64,000 bases of DNA from Guptibacillus spartinae (GCF_028610625.1 NZ_JAQQWU010000002.1:186001-250000); one strand, 5' to 3'; shown: positions 20,576-30,684, numbered from the stretch's first letter. Program-made: numbers and translations. The notes: a model not told the origin generated them from the letters alone.

Positions 20576-20965
20576 TTATGACTGAAACATCTGTGCAATC
20601 GGTTCAAAAAACAGAAGGAAACCGATTATAACTGAAATAATTGCAAAAAGAAAGACAGCTGCAGCGGAAACATCTTTTGCCACTTTCGCTATAGGGTGTT
20701 CTTTTTCCGTAATTAAATCAATCGTTCGTTCAATGCCCGTATTTAGGGCTTCCAAACTTAACATAATACCGATTACGATTAGCAATAAACACATTTTAAT
20801 GGCTGATAAATCCAATATGACCCCTGCTATAATGACCGCAGTACCTGCTAATAGATGGAAAAGAAAGTTTTGTTCATTTTTTATTAAGTAACGAAATCCT
20901 TGCGACGCATAGAGAAAACTTCGTAAAAACCGGATGTGACGGGAACGTTTATCTCGTGAGGCCAT
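20576..20965 (-). CDS. dgkA: Undecaprenol / diacylglycerol kinase
   Basis: A small integral membrane kinase; in Gram-positives it phosphorylates undecaprenol, feeding lipid carrier into cell-wall synthesis. The 129-residue protein has three hydrophobic segments and the signature LSLEALNTGIERTIDLI, with the catalytic Glu in EALNTGIE. The first 17 residues overlap the end of ybeY. In B. subtilis the gene is called dgkA or yqxF-like by older names. Confidence 0.92.
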   Translation of the reverse strand: MASRDKRSRHIRFLRSFLYASQGFRYLIKNEQNFLFHLLAGTAVIIAGVILDLSAIKMCLLLIVIGIMLSLEALNTGIERTIDLITEKEHPIAKVAKDVSAAAVFLFAIISVIIGFLLFFEPIAQMFQS

Positions 20966-21422
20966 ATTGCTCTAGTAGCACTTTTTGTTTACCGAACATT
21001 TCTTTCTCATCTTCTTCTGTCATATGGTCATAACCAAGTAAATGGAGGAACCCATGAACACATAAAAACCCGAGTTCGCGTTCAAAACTATGCCCATAAT
21101 CAGCAGCCTGCTCTTTTATTTTCGGGACAGAAATGACAATTTCTCCAAGTAGGTGGGGGATCTGTTCATCAAATACGATCGGATCATCACCTTCTTCTTC
21201 ATCATCAAGTGCAAAGGAAATAACATCAGTAGGCTGATCTTTCCCACGATAATCACGATTAATCTCCGTGATTCGCTCATTATTCACAAACATAATGGAC
21301 ACTTCGCTTCCTGCTTCAACCCCTTCTTCCTTTGCTGCATAGCTTAATAATTTTTTAAGCATTTCGAATTGCTCTTGTGTTAGTGTTTCTGTTTCGTCAA
21401 TAAAATCGATTGTTAAATTCAT
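20949..21422 (-). CDS. ybeY: Endoribonuclease YbeY
   Basis: A metal-dependent endoribonuclease in 16S rRNA maturation and ribosome quality control. The 157-residue protein has the zinc-binding HGFLHLLGYDH near residue 125 and DVISFAL before it. It overlaps dgkA by 17 bases and its start codon overlaps the pgpH stop by four bases. AAGGTGACTTC precedes the ATG. Confidence 0.95.
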   Translation of the reverse strand: MNLTIDFIDETETLTQEQFEMLKKLLSYAAKEEGVEAGSEVSIMFVNNERITEINRDYRGKDQPTDVISFALDDEEEGDDPIVFDEQIPHLLGEIVISVPKIKEQAADYGHSFERELGFLCVHGFLHLLGYDHMTEEDEKEMFGKQKVLLEQYGLTR

Positions 21423-23545
21423 GAAGTCACCTTCTTTTTTATTTCTGTCGGATATTCGATTCGACTGTGAAAAATGCCGTTTAACGTTTCAAGAATCGTT
21501 TTTGCAACGATATCAAGCTCTTTAAGCGATAAGTCACATTCATCAAATTGACCGTCTTCTAATCTTTCCGTAATGATTTTTCTTACAAGTGATTCAATGG
21601 TTTCTGGATTTGGTTTCGTCATCGATCTGACGGCTGCTTCAATGCAATCTGCAATACCTACAACGGCTGCTTCCTTCGTCTGGGCTCTTGGACCAGGATA
21701 GCGAAATTCCTTCTCTGAAACCGGCTGACTCACTTGTTCATTTGCTTTGTAATAAAAATATTTTAGAAGCGTCGTACCATGATGCTGTTCAGCAATATCT
21801 ACAATTTCTTTTGGCAAACGATGCATCCTCAGCATCTCAGCTCCATCAGATGCATGGGAAACAATGATTGTTTTACTTAAATGTGGTGAAATTTTATCAT
21901 GTGGATTTTCCATATTCATTTGATTTTCAATAAAGAAGTGAGGTCGTTTTGTTTTTCCTATATCATGATAATAAGCACCGACTCTCGCTAGTAGACCATT
22001 CGCTCCTATGGATTCACAGGCTGCTTCCGACAAATTGGCAACCATGACACTATGATGATACGTGCCAGGCGTCTCTACGAGAATTTTTCTAAGTAAGGGA
22101 TGATTAGGATTTGATAACTCAATTAACCTTGTAGTCGAAATAATGCGGAAGCCAGCTTCAAAGAACGGCATTAATCCCAGCGTTAACATTGAAGATAGAA
22201 ATCCAGATGAAAAGGCAAAAACAAAGTGATAGCTAAGTTCGATGCCACTATATTGTCCGTTCTTTAACATTAATAATATAGCCACAGTGACTATGTTTAT
22301 TAATGAAACAAGTAAGCCTGCTTTAAGAATATTGGATCGATGATTTCTTTTACCAAGGAAAAATACGCCTGATAGCGAACTCATCAATACATAGAATCCA
22401 AGCGAAGCATTCATCGGTCCAGAAATTTCACCATTGAAAAACACGCCAGCACAAACACCAAAGAGGATACTTGAAGCAATGGCTAATTGTTCGTTAAAAA
22501 GCATTTTAATCAGCATGGAACCTACGGCTGCCGGAACGATATAAGCTATTCCAGGAACCTCTATGCCTTGTAATAAGCTTGATAACTTTAGCACCATAAG
22601 TGTGCTAAAGTAGATTAAAACAAGGATAAGTAGATTTGTATTTGAAGAACGCACGCGTGATTTAACATCTTGAAAGAAATAATACAAATATCCTGTGAGT
22701 AGCAACACAAGAAGGGCTAAACCTACATACGGAACAGCATCGAATCCTTCATCAAGTAACCCCGCAAGCCGAAGTTGTTCCATTACTTCCCGGTTAATCA
22801 TTGCGCCTTCTTCTACGATGATTTGGCCTTCGCGTATCATGACAGGCTGAACAGCTTCAATCGCTTCTTGACGACTTTGTTCTGTTTGTTCTGGATCAAG
22901 AAAGTAATTTGGTACAATACTTTGCTGTGCTACGGTAATCATAGCTTTCTTTTGGTCAGTAGGGAGCGATGTGAGAGACAATCGATCTTCAACATCCGAT
23001 TTAGATTGCTCTAAATTATCAATTGATACTCGATCTGTCATAACCTCCATTACTTCCGATAACGTTAGTTCCTTTATTAAACTAATTTGTGAAGGTTCCG
23101 CCTCAATTAACGGCTTCAAAGTATCCTCGGAAAGTTCGTCGGACATTGAAACTGAGATGATTGATTTGAGTTCTGACACTTTTTCTTGAGTGGTTTTTTT
23201 CTCTGGTTCATTTTTCTTTACCTTCTCAATTCCAGAAAACAAATCATTCAATTTATCAAACTGAGACTGAGAAACTTGATCACGGTAGACATATTTCGCA
23301 TCAATTTGTGCAGCCTTTGACCGCTCATCTTCAGTAGCTGTTTTATTTTCGATCGTGATTGGTGAAGCGATATCATGATCCGCTCTAGAATAAAGGGAAA
23401 CATTCAGTGACTCTGGTATTACATTGGAAAGCATCGTTAAATAAAAAATAAGCGCTACCAAACTATAAAGCGACCACTTGATCATTTTAATTCGTTCGAT
23501 ATTACGGAGATTATTCTGCAGCAGGTGCTTAATCTTCGCAATCAT
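21419..23545 (-). CDS. pgpH: Cyclic-di-AMP phosphodiesterase PgpH (7TM-HD)
   Basis: Degrades the second messenger c-di-AMP, controlling potassium and osmotic homeostasis. From 23545 the protein has 708 residues: one N-terminal membrane segment, a large extracellular domain (about 45-265), seven membrane segments (about 270-455), then a cytoplasmic HD domain with YHHSVMVANL, AYYHDIGKTKRPHFF, IVSHASDGAEM and IAEQHHGTTLL. GAGGTG stands nine bases before the ATG chosen; a GTG four codons earlier is inside the binding site. It lies between phoH and ybeY. Confidence 0.95.
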   Translation of the reverse strand: MIAKIKHLLQNNLRNIERIKMIKWSLYSLVALIFYLTMLSNVIPESLNVSLYSRADHDIASPITIENKTATEDERSKAAQIDAKYVYRDQVSQSQFDKLNDLFSGIEKVKKNEPEKKTTQEKVSELKSIISVSMSDELSEDTLKPLIEAEPSQISLIKELTLSEVMEVMTDRVSIDNLEQSKSDVEDRLSLTSLPTDQKKAMITVAQQSIVPNYFLDPEQTEQSRQEAIEAVQPVMIREGQIIVEEGAMINREVMEQLRLAGLLDEGFDAVPYVGLALLVLLLTGYLYYFFQDVKSRVRSSNTNLLILVLIYFSTLMVLKLSSLLQGIEVPGIAYIVPAAVGSMLIKMLFNEQLAIASSILFGVCAGVFFNGEISGPMNASLGFYVLMSSLSGVFFLGKRNHRSNILKAGLLVSLINIVTVAILLMLKNGQYSGIELSYHFVFAFSSGFLSSMLTLGLMPFFEAGFRIISTTRLIELSNPNHPLLRKILVETPGTYHHSVMVANLSEAACESIGANGLLARVGAYYHDIGKTKRPHFFIENQMNMENPHDKISPHLSKTIIVSHASDGAEMLRMHRLPKEIVDIAEQHHGTTLLKYFYYKANEQVSQPVSEKEFRYPGPRAQTKEAAVVGIADCIEAAVRSMTKPNPETIESLVRKIITERLEDGQFDECDLSLKELDIVAKTILETLNGIFHSRIEYPTEIKKKVTS

Positions 23546-23712
23546 AGCTTCCTTCACCTCATAAGTTCTGGCCTTTACTACTCTTCTTCATATTTTATCA
23601 GAATTCCCTAATAAATGGAGCACAATCTTTTAAGAAGTACCTCCATCGTGCCTACTTCTTTTAAACACGCTTCAGCTTCTATCGAGTAAGGCCAAGTTAA
23701 GAGATAAGGCTC

Positions 23713-23741
23713 AAAAAAGGCCCGTTTTCAAACGGACCTTT
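23713..23741 (-). terminator. Terminator of phoH
   Basis: On the minus strand the stem AGGTCCGTTT / AAACGGGCCT is followed by six T, right after the phoH stop, separating it from pgpH. Confidence 0.85.
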
Positions 23742-23746
23742 CTACC

Positions 23747-24709
23747 TTATTTCGTTTCATGTTCATATGCATCAATAATGCGTTGAACGAGTGGATGCCG
23801 GACAACATCAGTCTGCTGAAGGTAAATAAATGAAACATCTTTGACTCGTTTAAGGATTTTTTCTGCTGCTGCTAGACCAGATTCTTTCCCTTTTGGTAGG
23901 TCAATCTGTGTAATATCACCAGTAATAATCATTTTTGAACCAAAACCTAATCGTGTTAAGAACATTTTCATTTGCTGAGATGTTGTATTTTGAGCTTCAT
24001 CTAAAATAACATAGCTGTCGTCTAGCGTACGACCTCGCATATAAGCAAGCGGAGCAATTTCAATCGTACCTCTTTCAATAAGACGCGTAGTTTGTTCCAC
24101 ACCTAGTACGTCATGTAAGGCATCATACAAAGGACGTAAATAAGGATCAACCTTTTCTTTTAAATCTCCTGGCAGAAAGCCTAAACTTTCTCCAGCTTCA
24201 ACTGCTGGACGAGTAAGAACAATTTTCTTCACTTGATTATACTTCAGTGCTGTTACGGCCATAACCACTGCAAGATACGTTTTTCCGGTTCCAGCAGGTC
24301 CAATACCAAACACCAAGTCAGTTTTCTTCATTGCCGATACATAATGGCGCTGACCAAGTGTCTTCACCTTAATCGGCTTTCCCTTCGCATTTGTAGTGAT
24401 TTCTTCTTGATAAAGCTCTAGAAGTTGGTCAAGCATACCCTGTTGCACTAATTGGCACGCGTAAACAACGTCCCTTCCAGAGATACTCGCTCCTCGTTTA
24501 ATAAGCGTGTGAAGAGTATGCACGACTTCTTTTACCATCGTAACATCTTCTTCATTCCCTCTGACAGATATGCCTTCTCCACGAGTCACAAGTGACACTT
24601 CAAGTGCTTCCTCGATTATCTTCAAATGCTCATCGCCAGGGCCAAATAAGCTCTGAGCCTCATTAGAATTTTCTAGCTGTAATGTAAGATCAACATATGA
24701 TTCTGACAA
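23747..24709 (-). CDS. phoH: PhoH-like ATPase
   Basis: A cytoplasmic PhoH-family ATPase/helicase-like protein, 320 residues. Walker A GPAGTGKTYLAVVMA is near residue 140 and the Walker B region is YVILDEAQNTTSQQMKM. An N-terminal KH-like segment with GISVRGNEEDV is visible. The role is thought to be in RNA metabolism, linked by position to ybeY and rRNA maturation. It starts with TTG at 24709, preceded by GAGG. It follows yqfD by a few bases, so it may be read from the sporulation promoter as well. Confidence 0.94.
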   Translation of the reverse strand: MSESYVDLTLQLENSNEAQSLFGPGDEHLKIIEEALEVSLVTRGEGISVRGNEEDVTMVKEVVHTLHTLIKRGASISGRDVVYACQLVQQGMLDQLLELYQEEITTNAKGKPIKVKTLGQRHYVSAMKKTDLVFGIGPAGTGKTYLAVVMAVTALKYNQVKKIVLTRPAVEAGESLGFLPGDLKEKVDPYLRPLYDALHDVLGVEQTTRLIERGTIEIAPLAYMRGRTLDDSYVILDEAQNTTSQQMKMFLTRLGFGSKMIITGDITQIDLPKGKESGLAAAEKILKRVKDVSFIYLQQTDVVRHPLVQRIIDAYEHETK

Positions 24710-24715
24710 TAGACC

Positions 24716-25903
24716 TCAATCTCCTTGAATAATCGGTATGTTTTTCCCAATCTCTTCTATAATTTCATAGTGTATCTTTACGTTTACTTTACCATTCTCT
24801 ACCTCATGGTGCAAAATCTTTTCCTCTTTAATTTCTGCATTTTCGGATGTTTTACTTAAAATATCTTCTCTACTAACCTGACTAGCTGCCAAAAGCGCTT
24901 CCTTTTCGGTATACTCTCTTGTTACTTCTTTGGTTTCAAGGAGCTCTTTTGTTTGAAAGGACAGAGGCATTTCCCATTTTAAGAAGCGTAAATTCGTTTC
25001 CTGAACGATTGTTTCATATTGAGAAAACTCCGGTTTTGAAAACCCCCATACTGGGAGGTGAAATCCAAAAATACCAAACGAATATTTCGCTTCTTTTTCA
25101 CCAGTATTTGTTTCAAAAGTTGATTTTAAAGGGATGGATACATCTGTTACATACCATGTTTTCCCAAAAACTTCTCCTCTTGCAGGCACGAGCTCACTTT
25201 TATCTTCTTTTCCAATAAATCCCGAAATAAGGAGTTGACCTGGTTTAACATAATCATTTTCTTTTACTTGTACCTGGCCTTCCTCAACATAAATTTTAGT
25301 AATGATCGCTTTTTTATCCGCAACGATATGCCTTGCATTTAAGGGTGGTTGTTTTTCAGGCAATTGCTTTTGAACGACCTCAAAGTGATAGGTCGAACCA
25401 CTCCTTTTCACACCTACCCATGTAATTTCTTCAAGACTCTCAGTCATTTTCTGCTGTAGCTCCTGGTTGGTTGGCAACTGAAATATAAACTCTCCTCTTT
25501 TTACTCCAAGTTCTTCAGCTACTTGCTTTAACTTATGCTCCACTTCAGGTGTAGCACCATTCACGGTGATCGACCATACCATGTTCGATAAGATCAATAT
25601 GAGCAAAATACAGCTGATGACCCCACTCAAGAACCCTCTAGAATAGACCACTTTTTTCACTAAAAACGGAAACCCTTTTCGAGCAGTAATGCGAACTTTA
25701 CATCTTGTCCTCTTTAAATGCGGTCTGATTCGTTTAATGTCACCCGTGTAGAGAGATAAAAGAATTGTGTCATTGTTCACACGTGAGATGTCCCAAATCG
25801 GAATGTGATATTCAATACAACGATTAATGAAAAGTTCGGTATACGATCCGACTACTTTGATTCTTACATATCCAGAAAAGAGTTCTTTAATATATTCCTT
25901 CAT
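24716..25903 (-). CDS. yqfD: Sporulation protein YqfD
   Basis: A 395-residue SpoIV-type YqfD family membrane protein. Residues about 1-90 are cytoplasmic and basic, one membrane helix lies at about 92-112 (FLSGVISCILLILILSNM), then a large outer domain. In B. subtilis it belongs to the mother-cell (SigE) regulon and affects spore formation, with no known biochemical activity. It follows yqfC by about 45 bases in the same direction. GGGAGG precedes the ATG. It shows no frameshift or truncation. Confidence 0.9.
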   Translation of the reverse strand: MKEYIKELFSGYVRIKVVGSYTELFINRCIEYHIPIWDISRVNNDTILLSLYTGDIKRIRPHLKRTRCKVRITARKGFPFLVKKVVYSRGFLSGVISCILLILILSNMVWSITVNGATPEVEHKLKQVAEELGVKRGEFIFQLPTNQELQQKMTESLEEITWVGVKRSGSTYHFEVVQKQLPEKQPPLNARHIVADKKAIITKIYVEEGQVQVKENDYVKPGQLLISGFIGKEDKSELVPARGEVFGKTWYVTDVSIPLKSTFETNTGEKEAKYSFGIFGFHLPVWGFSKPEFSQYETIVQETNLRFLKWEMPLSFQTKELLETKEVTREYTEKEALLAASQVSREDILSKTSENAEIKEEKILHHEVENGKVNVKIHYEIIEEIGKNIPIIQGD

Positions 25904-25948
25904 AACAGCCTCCCGTATAGTCAGCCCGAGAATATCGTAAGGCTTTTA

Positions 25949-26239
25949 TCAGTTTTTAGGTTTATCTAAGTAGGAAACATGTTCAATTTTACCTTCAAGT
26001 AAGATTTCCTCGGGAAGGATGGTTTTCAACATAAAATCCTCTCCTCTAATAACCAATTGGCCATTTTTAAGAAGAAGGCGAACTTCATCATTAGAGAATT
26101 TGAGTACACCTTGATGGTTCTCTATGTAGATATGCAGTTGCCCAACCATTGTGATCCGCGGCAAATCCATGACCGCATCTGCAGGAAGCTCTAATCTCCT
26201 CGTTAACCAACCTTTTAGATTGTGCTTCCATTTTGCCAT
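25949..26239 (-). CDS. yqfC: Sporulation protein YqfC (YabP/YqfC family)
   Basis: A 96-residue YabP/YqfC family protein, starting AKWKHNLKGWLTRRLELPADAV and including RGEDFMLKTILPEEILLEGKI. SigE-controlled in B. subtilis and paired with yqfD; the molecular role is unknown. The start ATG at 26239 follows a GAGGAGAGGGGGG binding site. The frame is open further upstream through the promoter, which does not encode a plausible protein. A candidate SigE promoter lies directly upstream. Confidence 0.88.
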   Translation of the reverse strand: MAKWKHNLKGWLTRRLELPADAVMDLPRITMVGQLHIYIENHQGVLKFSNDEVRLLLKNGQLVIRGEDFMLKTILPEEILLEGKIEHVSYLDKPKN

Positions 26240-26261
26240 GGATACTCCCCCCTCTCCTCTA

Positions 26262-26291
26262 ATCTTTATGACCGAAACCACAAAACTATCC
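26262..26291 (-). promoter_or_regulatory. Candidate SigE promoter of yqfC-yqfD
   Basis: On the minus strand GGATAGTTT (-35, 26283-26291) and CATAAAGAT (-10, 26262-26270) are 12 or 13 bases apart. The pattern approximates the SigE consensus (GHATAnnnT, about 14 bases, CATACA-T). It ends 23 bases before the yqfC ATG. Confidence 0.45.
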
Positions 26292-26350
26292 CTCTTACAT
26301 GAAAGAACAAATCCGTGAAATGTTTGGAAGATAAAAGATAGTTTAAACAC

Positions 26351-26384
26351 AAAAATCCCCGCCAGAAATTTCTGACAGGGGAGT
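26351..26384 (-). terminator. Terminator of the pst-phoU operon
   Basis: On the minus strand the hairpin CCCCTGTCAGAAA / TTTCTGGCGGGG is followed by five T, just past the phoU stop. Confidence 0.88.
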
Positions 26385-26396
26385 AACCTCTTTCAT

Positions 26397-27056
26397 TTAG
26401 TCATTTAAATCGTACGAAACACCCTTAACTAAATAGAAGATGCTTTCACCAATATTCGTAATGTGATCTGCATATCGTTCGATATATCTCGAGGTAAAGG
26501 CCATTTGCATAATATGTTGAATTTGCTGAGGATTATTAGCTGTTTCTTCTAATAGCTCTCTCGTCACTTCACCATATTTCTCATCAATCTTATCATCATT
26601 TGAAGCCAATTCTTTCGCTAGTGAAATGTCCTCTGTTTCGTAGGCTTTTTTCGCAATATCCACCATACCCATAGCAAGATTCGCCATTTCTCTTATTTCA
26701 GGATTGATCGTGATATTATGATGAGCACCTAATCGTTTTGTCGATTTCGCAATATTTTTAGCATGATCAGCCATTCTTTCTAAATCTGCTGAAATTTTAA
26801 TTGCAATAATCAATCGTCGTAAATCAGTTGCTACAGGCTGCTGTTTCGCAATTAAGATCATGGCTGTTTCATTGATCATTTGCTCTTTTTGATTAAAAAA
26901 GTGATCATTATCTATAATAGACTGGGCCGAATCGATATCTTTTTCAAATAGCGCATCAACGGATTTCTTTAAAACGTCCTTGGTATCTTCTGCTAATTCT
27001 GCGATTTTCACCTGTAATTCATTTAATTCCTCTGTAAAGAAACGTCTTGTCGTCAT
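26397..27056 (-). CDS. phoU: Phosphate signalling protein PhoU
   Basis: A negative regulator of the Pst transporter and of the phosphate two-component system. The 219-residue all-helical protein contains two PhoU repeats, with DLERMADHAKNIAKS (about 90-104) and YIERYADHITNIGES (about 190-204) as the conserved metal-binding segments. It is the last gene of the pst operon, 15 bases after pstB. B. subtilis, as I recall, has no phoU in its pst operon, so this arrangement is more like that of other Bacillaceae and Gram-negatives. Confidence 0.93.
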   Translation of the reverse strand: MTTRRFFTEELNELQVKIAELAEDTKDVLKKSVDALFEKDIDSAQSIIDNDHFFNQKEQMINETAMILIAKQQPVATDLRRLIIAIKISADLERMADHAKNIAKSTKRLGAHHNITINPEIREMANLAMGMVDIAKKAYETEDISLAKELASNDDKIDEKYGEVTRELLEETANNPQQIQHIMQMAFTSRYIERYADHITNIGESIFYLVKGVSYDLND

Positions 27057-27071
27057 CTCTAATTCCTCCTA

Positions 27072-27827
27072 TTAACCGAATTTACCACTAATGTAATCTT
27101 CTGTTCGTTTGTCCATTGGATTAGAGAAGATCTTATCCGTTTTATCAAATTCCACAAGATCACCATTTAAAAAGAAGGCTGTTTGATCAGAAATCCTTGA
27201 AGCCTGCTGCATGTTGTGCGTCACGACAACAATCGTGTATTTGTCCTTTAAATCATGGATTAATTCTTCTACTTTTAGAGTTGAGATTGGATCAAGAGCA
27301 GACGTAGGCTCATCCATTAAAATAACATCAGGCTCTACAGCTAGCGCACGAGCTATACATATACGTTGCTGTTGTCCACCTGACAAACCGGTTGCGCTTG
27401 TATGCAAACGATCCTTTACTTCATCCCAAATAGCGGCTTGCTTCAAACTCTTTTCCACTATTTCATCCAACTTTTTCTTATTTCTGATACCTTGAATTCG
27501 CACTCCATAAATCACATTCTCATAAATAGATTTTGGAAATGGATTGGGATGTTGAAAGACCATTCCTACATTTGTTCTTAGCTCTTCCGCTCGATAATTT
27601 TCTAATATATTATTACCATTATATTTTATTGTTCCAGAGACTCTTACTTTAGGGATCATTTCCACCATTCGATTAAGCATTTTAAGAAATGTTGATTTTC
27701 CACACCCTGAAGGTCCAATAATAGCCGTCACTTCACGATAAGGAATCTTCATACTCACTTCAAATAGTGCCTGGTTATCTCCATACCAGAGATTTAAATT
27801 CTCGACCTCATAAGAATAATTCCCCAT
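27072..27827 (-). CDS. pstB: Phosphate ABC transporter ATP-binding protein PstB (second copy)
   Basis: The ATPase of the high-affinity phosphate importer. The 251-residue protein has Walker A GPSGCGKS, the signature LSGGQQQR, Walker [14 protein letters not shown], and the H-loop [14 protein letters not shown]-like segment (here NMQQASRIS). It is one of two tandem PstB proteins; this one lies nearest phoU. AAAGGAATG precedes the ATG. Confidence 0.94.
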   Translation of the reverse strand: MGNYSYEVENLNLWYGDNQALFEVSMKIPYREVTAIIGPSGCGKSTFLKMLNRMVEMIPKVRVSGTIKYNGNNILENYRAEELRTNVGMVFQHPNPFPKSIYENVIYGVRIQGIRNKKKLDEIVEKSLKQAAIWDEVKDRLHTSATGLSGGQQQRICIARALAVEPDVILMDEPTSALDPISTLKVEELIHDLKDKYTIVVVTHNMQQASRISDQTAFFLNGDLVEFDKTDKIFSNPMDKRTEDYISGKFG

Positions 27828-27932
27828 ATGATTTCATTCCTTTACATTTTCATAAGAATTTTTTCCAATTGCTTATATAATTAACGCAATGATTGCATTC
27901 TTTTTGAATTTAATAATGATACTATTCCCGAT

Positions 27933-28730
27933 TCAGCTAAATTTCCCTGTTAAATATTCTTCCGTTCTTTGTTCTTTAGGATTTGTGAATAACTGAGAAG
28001 TTTCACCATACTCAATTAATTCTCCGTTGTACATAAAAGTAGTGTAATCAGAAATTCTAGCAGCCTGTTCCATATTATGAGTCACAATTGCAATCGTATA
28101 ATGCTGTTTTAATTCAATAATCAAGTCTTCTACTTTCGCACTAGAAATAGGATCTAGAGCAGACGTTGGTTCATCTAATAAAAGCACCTGTGGCTTCAAT
28201 GCAAGGGCTCTTGCAATACACAACCGTTGTTGTTGTCCACCTGATAAGGACTGTGCAGAGCTATTTAAACGATTTTTCACTTCATCCCATAAAGCCGCTT
28301 GTTTTAAAGCCGTCTCCACAATCCCCTGTATCTCGCTCTTTTTAGTACGATAAAACTTTAGAGCATGAGTTAAGTTTGTAATAATCGGTTTAGGGAATGG
28401 ATTGGGTTCCTGAAAAACCATCCCAATTTCTTTTCTTAAAGAGACGACATCGATTTTTTTATCTAAAAGATTAACGCCATCATACATGATTTCGCCTTTG
28501 TAATGAGCACTATCAATTTGATCATTCATCCGATTAATCGTTCTTAATAAAGTCGATTTACCACAACCAGAAGGACCAATAAAAGCAGTCACTTTATTTC
28601 CTTCAATCGGCATTGAAACGTTTTTAACTGCTTCTTTATCTCCATAAAAAACACTTAGATTTTTAATATCCATTAAAGGGGAAACGGAATTTGCTTCCTT
28701 CTTCTCTTTACCTAGATCGCTTGCTTGCAC
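27933..28730 (-). CDS. pstB: Phosphate ABC transporter ATP-binding protein PstB (first copy)
   Basis: A 265-residue ATPase subunit with Walker [29 protein letters not shown] and the loop [11 protein letters not shown]. It differs from the neighbouring PstB by a 15-residue N-terminal extension and clear sequence divergence, as do the PstBA/PstBB pair of B. subtilis. It starts with GTG at 28730, with AGGAG nine bases before. It follows pstA by 13 bases. A gap of about 105 bases separates it from the second copy. Confidence 0.94.
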   Translation of the reverse strand: MQASDLGKEKKEANSVSPLMDIKNLSVFYGDKEAVKNVSMPIEGNKVTAFIGPSGCGKSTLLRTINRMNDQIDSAHYKGEIMYDGVNLLDKKIDVVSLRKEIGMVFQEPNPFPKPIITNLTHALKFYRTKKSEIQGIVETALKQAALWDEVKNRLNSSAQSLSGGQQQRLCIARALALKPQVLLLDEPTSALDPISSAKVEDLIIELKQHYTIAIVTHNMEQAARISDYTTFMYNGELIEYGETSQLFTNPKEQRTEEYLTGKFS

Positions 28731-28743
28731 GACGCTTCAACTC

Positions 28744-29631
28744 CTATTTTTTACCAGAAATTTTAGCGAAAATAACTCCGCCAATAATTCTTGCTGATAA
28801 ATTAAATATTAATACAAAAATAATTAAAACTGCCGCGGATCCATTTGCAATCTCAAGAACATCTGGCATGATCCCCTGCGAGTTCACTTTCCAAATGTGA
28901 ACAGACAGCGTTTCTGCTGAACGAAATGGATTAAGCGGAGATGTCGATTCAAATGGATTCCAATTTGTAAAATTTAAATTTGGTGTTGAAAGACCAGCTG
29001 TGAATAATAGTGCAGCTGCTTCCCCAAATACTCGTCCTGCTGAAAGGATAACACCAGTCAAAATTCCTGGAAAGGCCGCTGGTACTAGAACCGTTTTGAC
29101 AGTGTGCCAGTGCGTGATACCTAAAGCCAAACTTGCATTTTTTTGTTTAAGTGGAATCGAACGAATCGAGTCCTCTGTTACACGGACAATAACTGGTAAA
29201 TTAAAAACGGTTAATGCTAGAGCACCAGCAATAATGGAGTAACCTAACCCCATGTACTGTACAAATACGAGTAAACCAAACATACCTACTACTATTGAAG
29301 GAAGAGAAGAAAGAACCTCTACACTCGTTCTGATCACATTTGTAATTTTACCTGGCTTAGAATATTCTGCTAAATAGATCCCGCCGAGAACACCAAGTGG
29401 CACAGAAAATAGCATTGTCATCATTAGAATATAAAATGAATTCCACAGCTGATTCTTAATTCCTCCGCCTTCCTGAAATGAACTAGAATTTGAGCTTAGA
29501 AATGACCAATCTATTTCCGCAAAACCATTCGTAAGGATATAGCCTAATAAATAGACTAGAGTTGCTATCATAACGACAGCACATAAGATAAATACTGAAG
29601 TTGCAATGTTATTACTTATACGCCTGTTCAT
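28744..29631 (-). CDS. pstA: Phosphate ABC transporter permease PstA
   Basis: One of the two membrane subunits of the phosphate importer. The 295-residue protein has six predicted membrane segments and the permease EAA-type loop with ALGITHWHTVKTVLVPAAFPGILTG. The family-typical GGIYLAEY is at about residue 85. AGGAGG stands before the ATG; the start lies one base beyond the pstC stop, a coupled arrangement. Confidence 0.94.
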   Translation of the reverse strand: MNRRISNNIATSVFILCAVVMIATLVYLLGYILTNGFAEIDWSFLSSNSSSFQEGGGIKNQLWNSFYILMMTMLFSVPLGVLGGIYLAEYSKPGKITNVIRTSVEVLSSLPSIVVGMFGLLVFVQYMGLGYSIIAGALALTVFNLPVIVRVTEDSIRSIPLKQKNASLALGITHWHTVKTVLVPAAFPGILTGVILSAGRVFGEAAALLFTAGLSTPNLNFTNWNPFESTSPLNPFRSAETLSVHIWKVNSQGIMPDVLEIANGSAAVLIIFVLIFNLSARIIGGVIFAKISGKK

Positions 29632-30570
29632 TTAAACTTTCCTCCTTGAGGATATAAAACGGATAATAATAATAAATACATAAGACATTACTAGTAAAAT
29701 CAATCCTAAGGACCATAGTAGATTATTGTGTAAGCTACCATAGGTTGTATGTCCCATGCTTAGGGTGATAATTGATGTTAATGTTGCTGCCTGATCTGTA
29801 ATCGATTCAGGTAAGGCTTTCGAGTTACCAATTACCATTTGTACAGCTAAAGCTTCACCAAACGCTCTCGCCATTCCAAGCACAACAGCTGTAGCAAGGG
29901 ATGGCATTGCCGCTGGTAGAATCACTTTATAGATCGTTTGCCACCTTGTTGCGCCCAAACCGTACGATGCATCTTTAATATCCTGTGGGATAGATTTTAG
30001 TGCATCTGCAGAGATACTTGTGACAGTAGGTAGAATCATGACACCTACAACAATCATGCCTGCTAATAAACTAAAGCCTATTCCACTGGAGTGCTCTCTA
30101 ATCAGCGGAACAATAACGGTTAACCCTATAAGCCCATAAACAACCGAAGGAATACCTACTAATATTTCAATAACGGGTTGTAATACTTTTTGACCCCATG
30201 TTTTCGCAATCTCTGTCATAAAAATCGCACTACCAATTCCAAGGGGAGCAGCAAATAAAGCAGCAAGGAATGTTACCGAGAAAGATCCGAATATAAATGG
30301 AAATGCGCCATAAGCGACGTCACCTTCTCCTGAAGGACTCCACGTTAAACCTGTTAAAAACTCACCTACATTCACGCCATTTACAATAAAGGATTGTAGC
30401 CCTTTTATTGTTAAAAACAACGTGATTGCGATCGTAGCGATAATAATTAAAACTGCGCAAGAATAGACTACAACTTTCCCTCTTAACTCATTTCTTTTAA
30501 CTGACCCATTCTTATTTTTGATAAGTCGATGAGTTGAGCTGGAGGTTGAAGAATAATTACTGTTAGACAT
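29632..30570 (-). CDS. pstC: Phosphate ABC transporter permease PstC
   Basis: The other membrane subunit. From the ATG at 30570, which has AGGAGG six bases before it, the protein has 312 residues: a cytoplasmic Ser/Lys-rich N-terminus, then six membrane segments, the periplasm-facing loop WSPSGEGDVAYGAFPF, and the coupling loop GLGATRWQTIYKVILPAAMPS. It lies between pstS and pstA. The open frame upstream of 30570 is not preceded by a binding site. Confidence 0.94.
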   Translation of the reverse strand: MSNSNYSSTSSSTHRLIKNKNGSVKRNELRGKVVVYSCAVLIIIATIAITLFLTIKGLQSFIVNGVNVGEFLTGLTWSPSGEGDVAYGAFPFIFGSFSVTFLAALFAAPLGIGSAIFMTEIAKTWGQKVLQPVIEILVGIPSVVYGLIGLTVIVPLIREHSSGIGFSLLAGMIVVGVMILPTVTSISADALKSIPQDIKDASYGLGATRWQTIYKVILPAAMPSLATAVVLGMARAFGEALAVQMVIGNSKALPESITDQAATLTSIITLSMGHTTYGSLHNNLLWSLGLILLVMSYVFIIIIRFISSRRKV

Positions 30571-30684
30571 AGCGATCCTCCTATTTATCATGGGAAACGG
30601 GCTGACCCCCACACTGGTTTTTTAGAACCAGGATACAGAGCCAACCCTATTAATGTTTCCTATTTAAAACTTAATGCTATTTTC

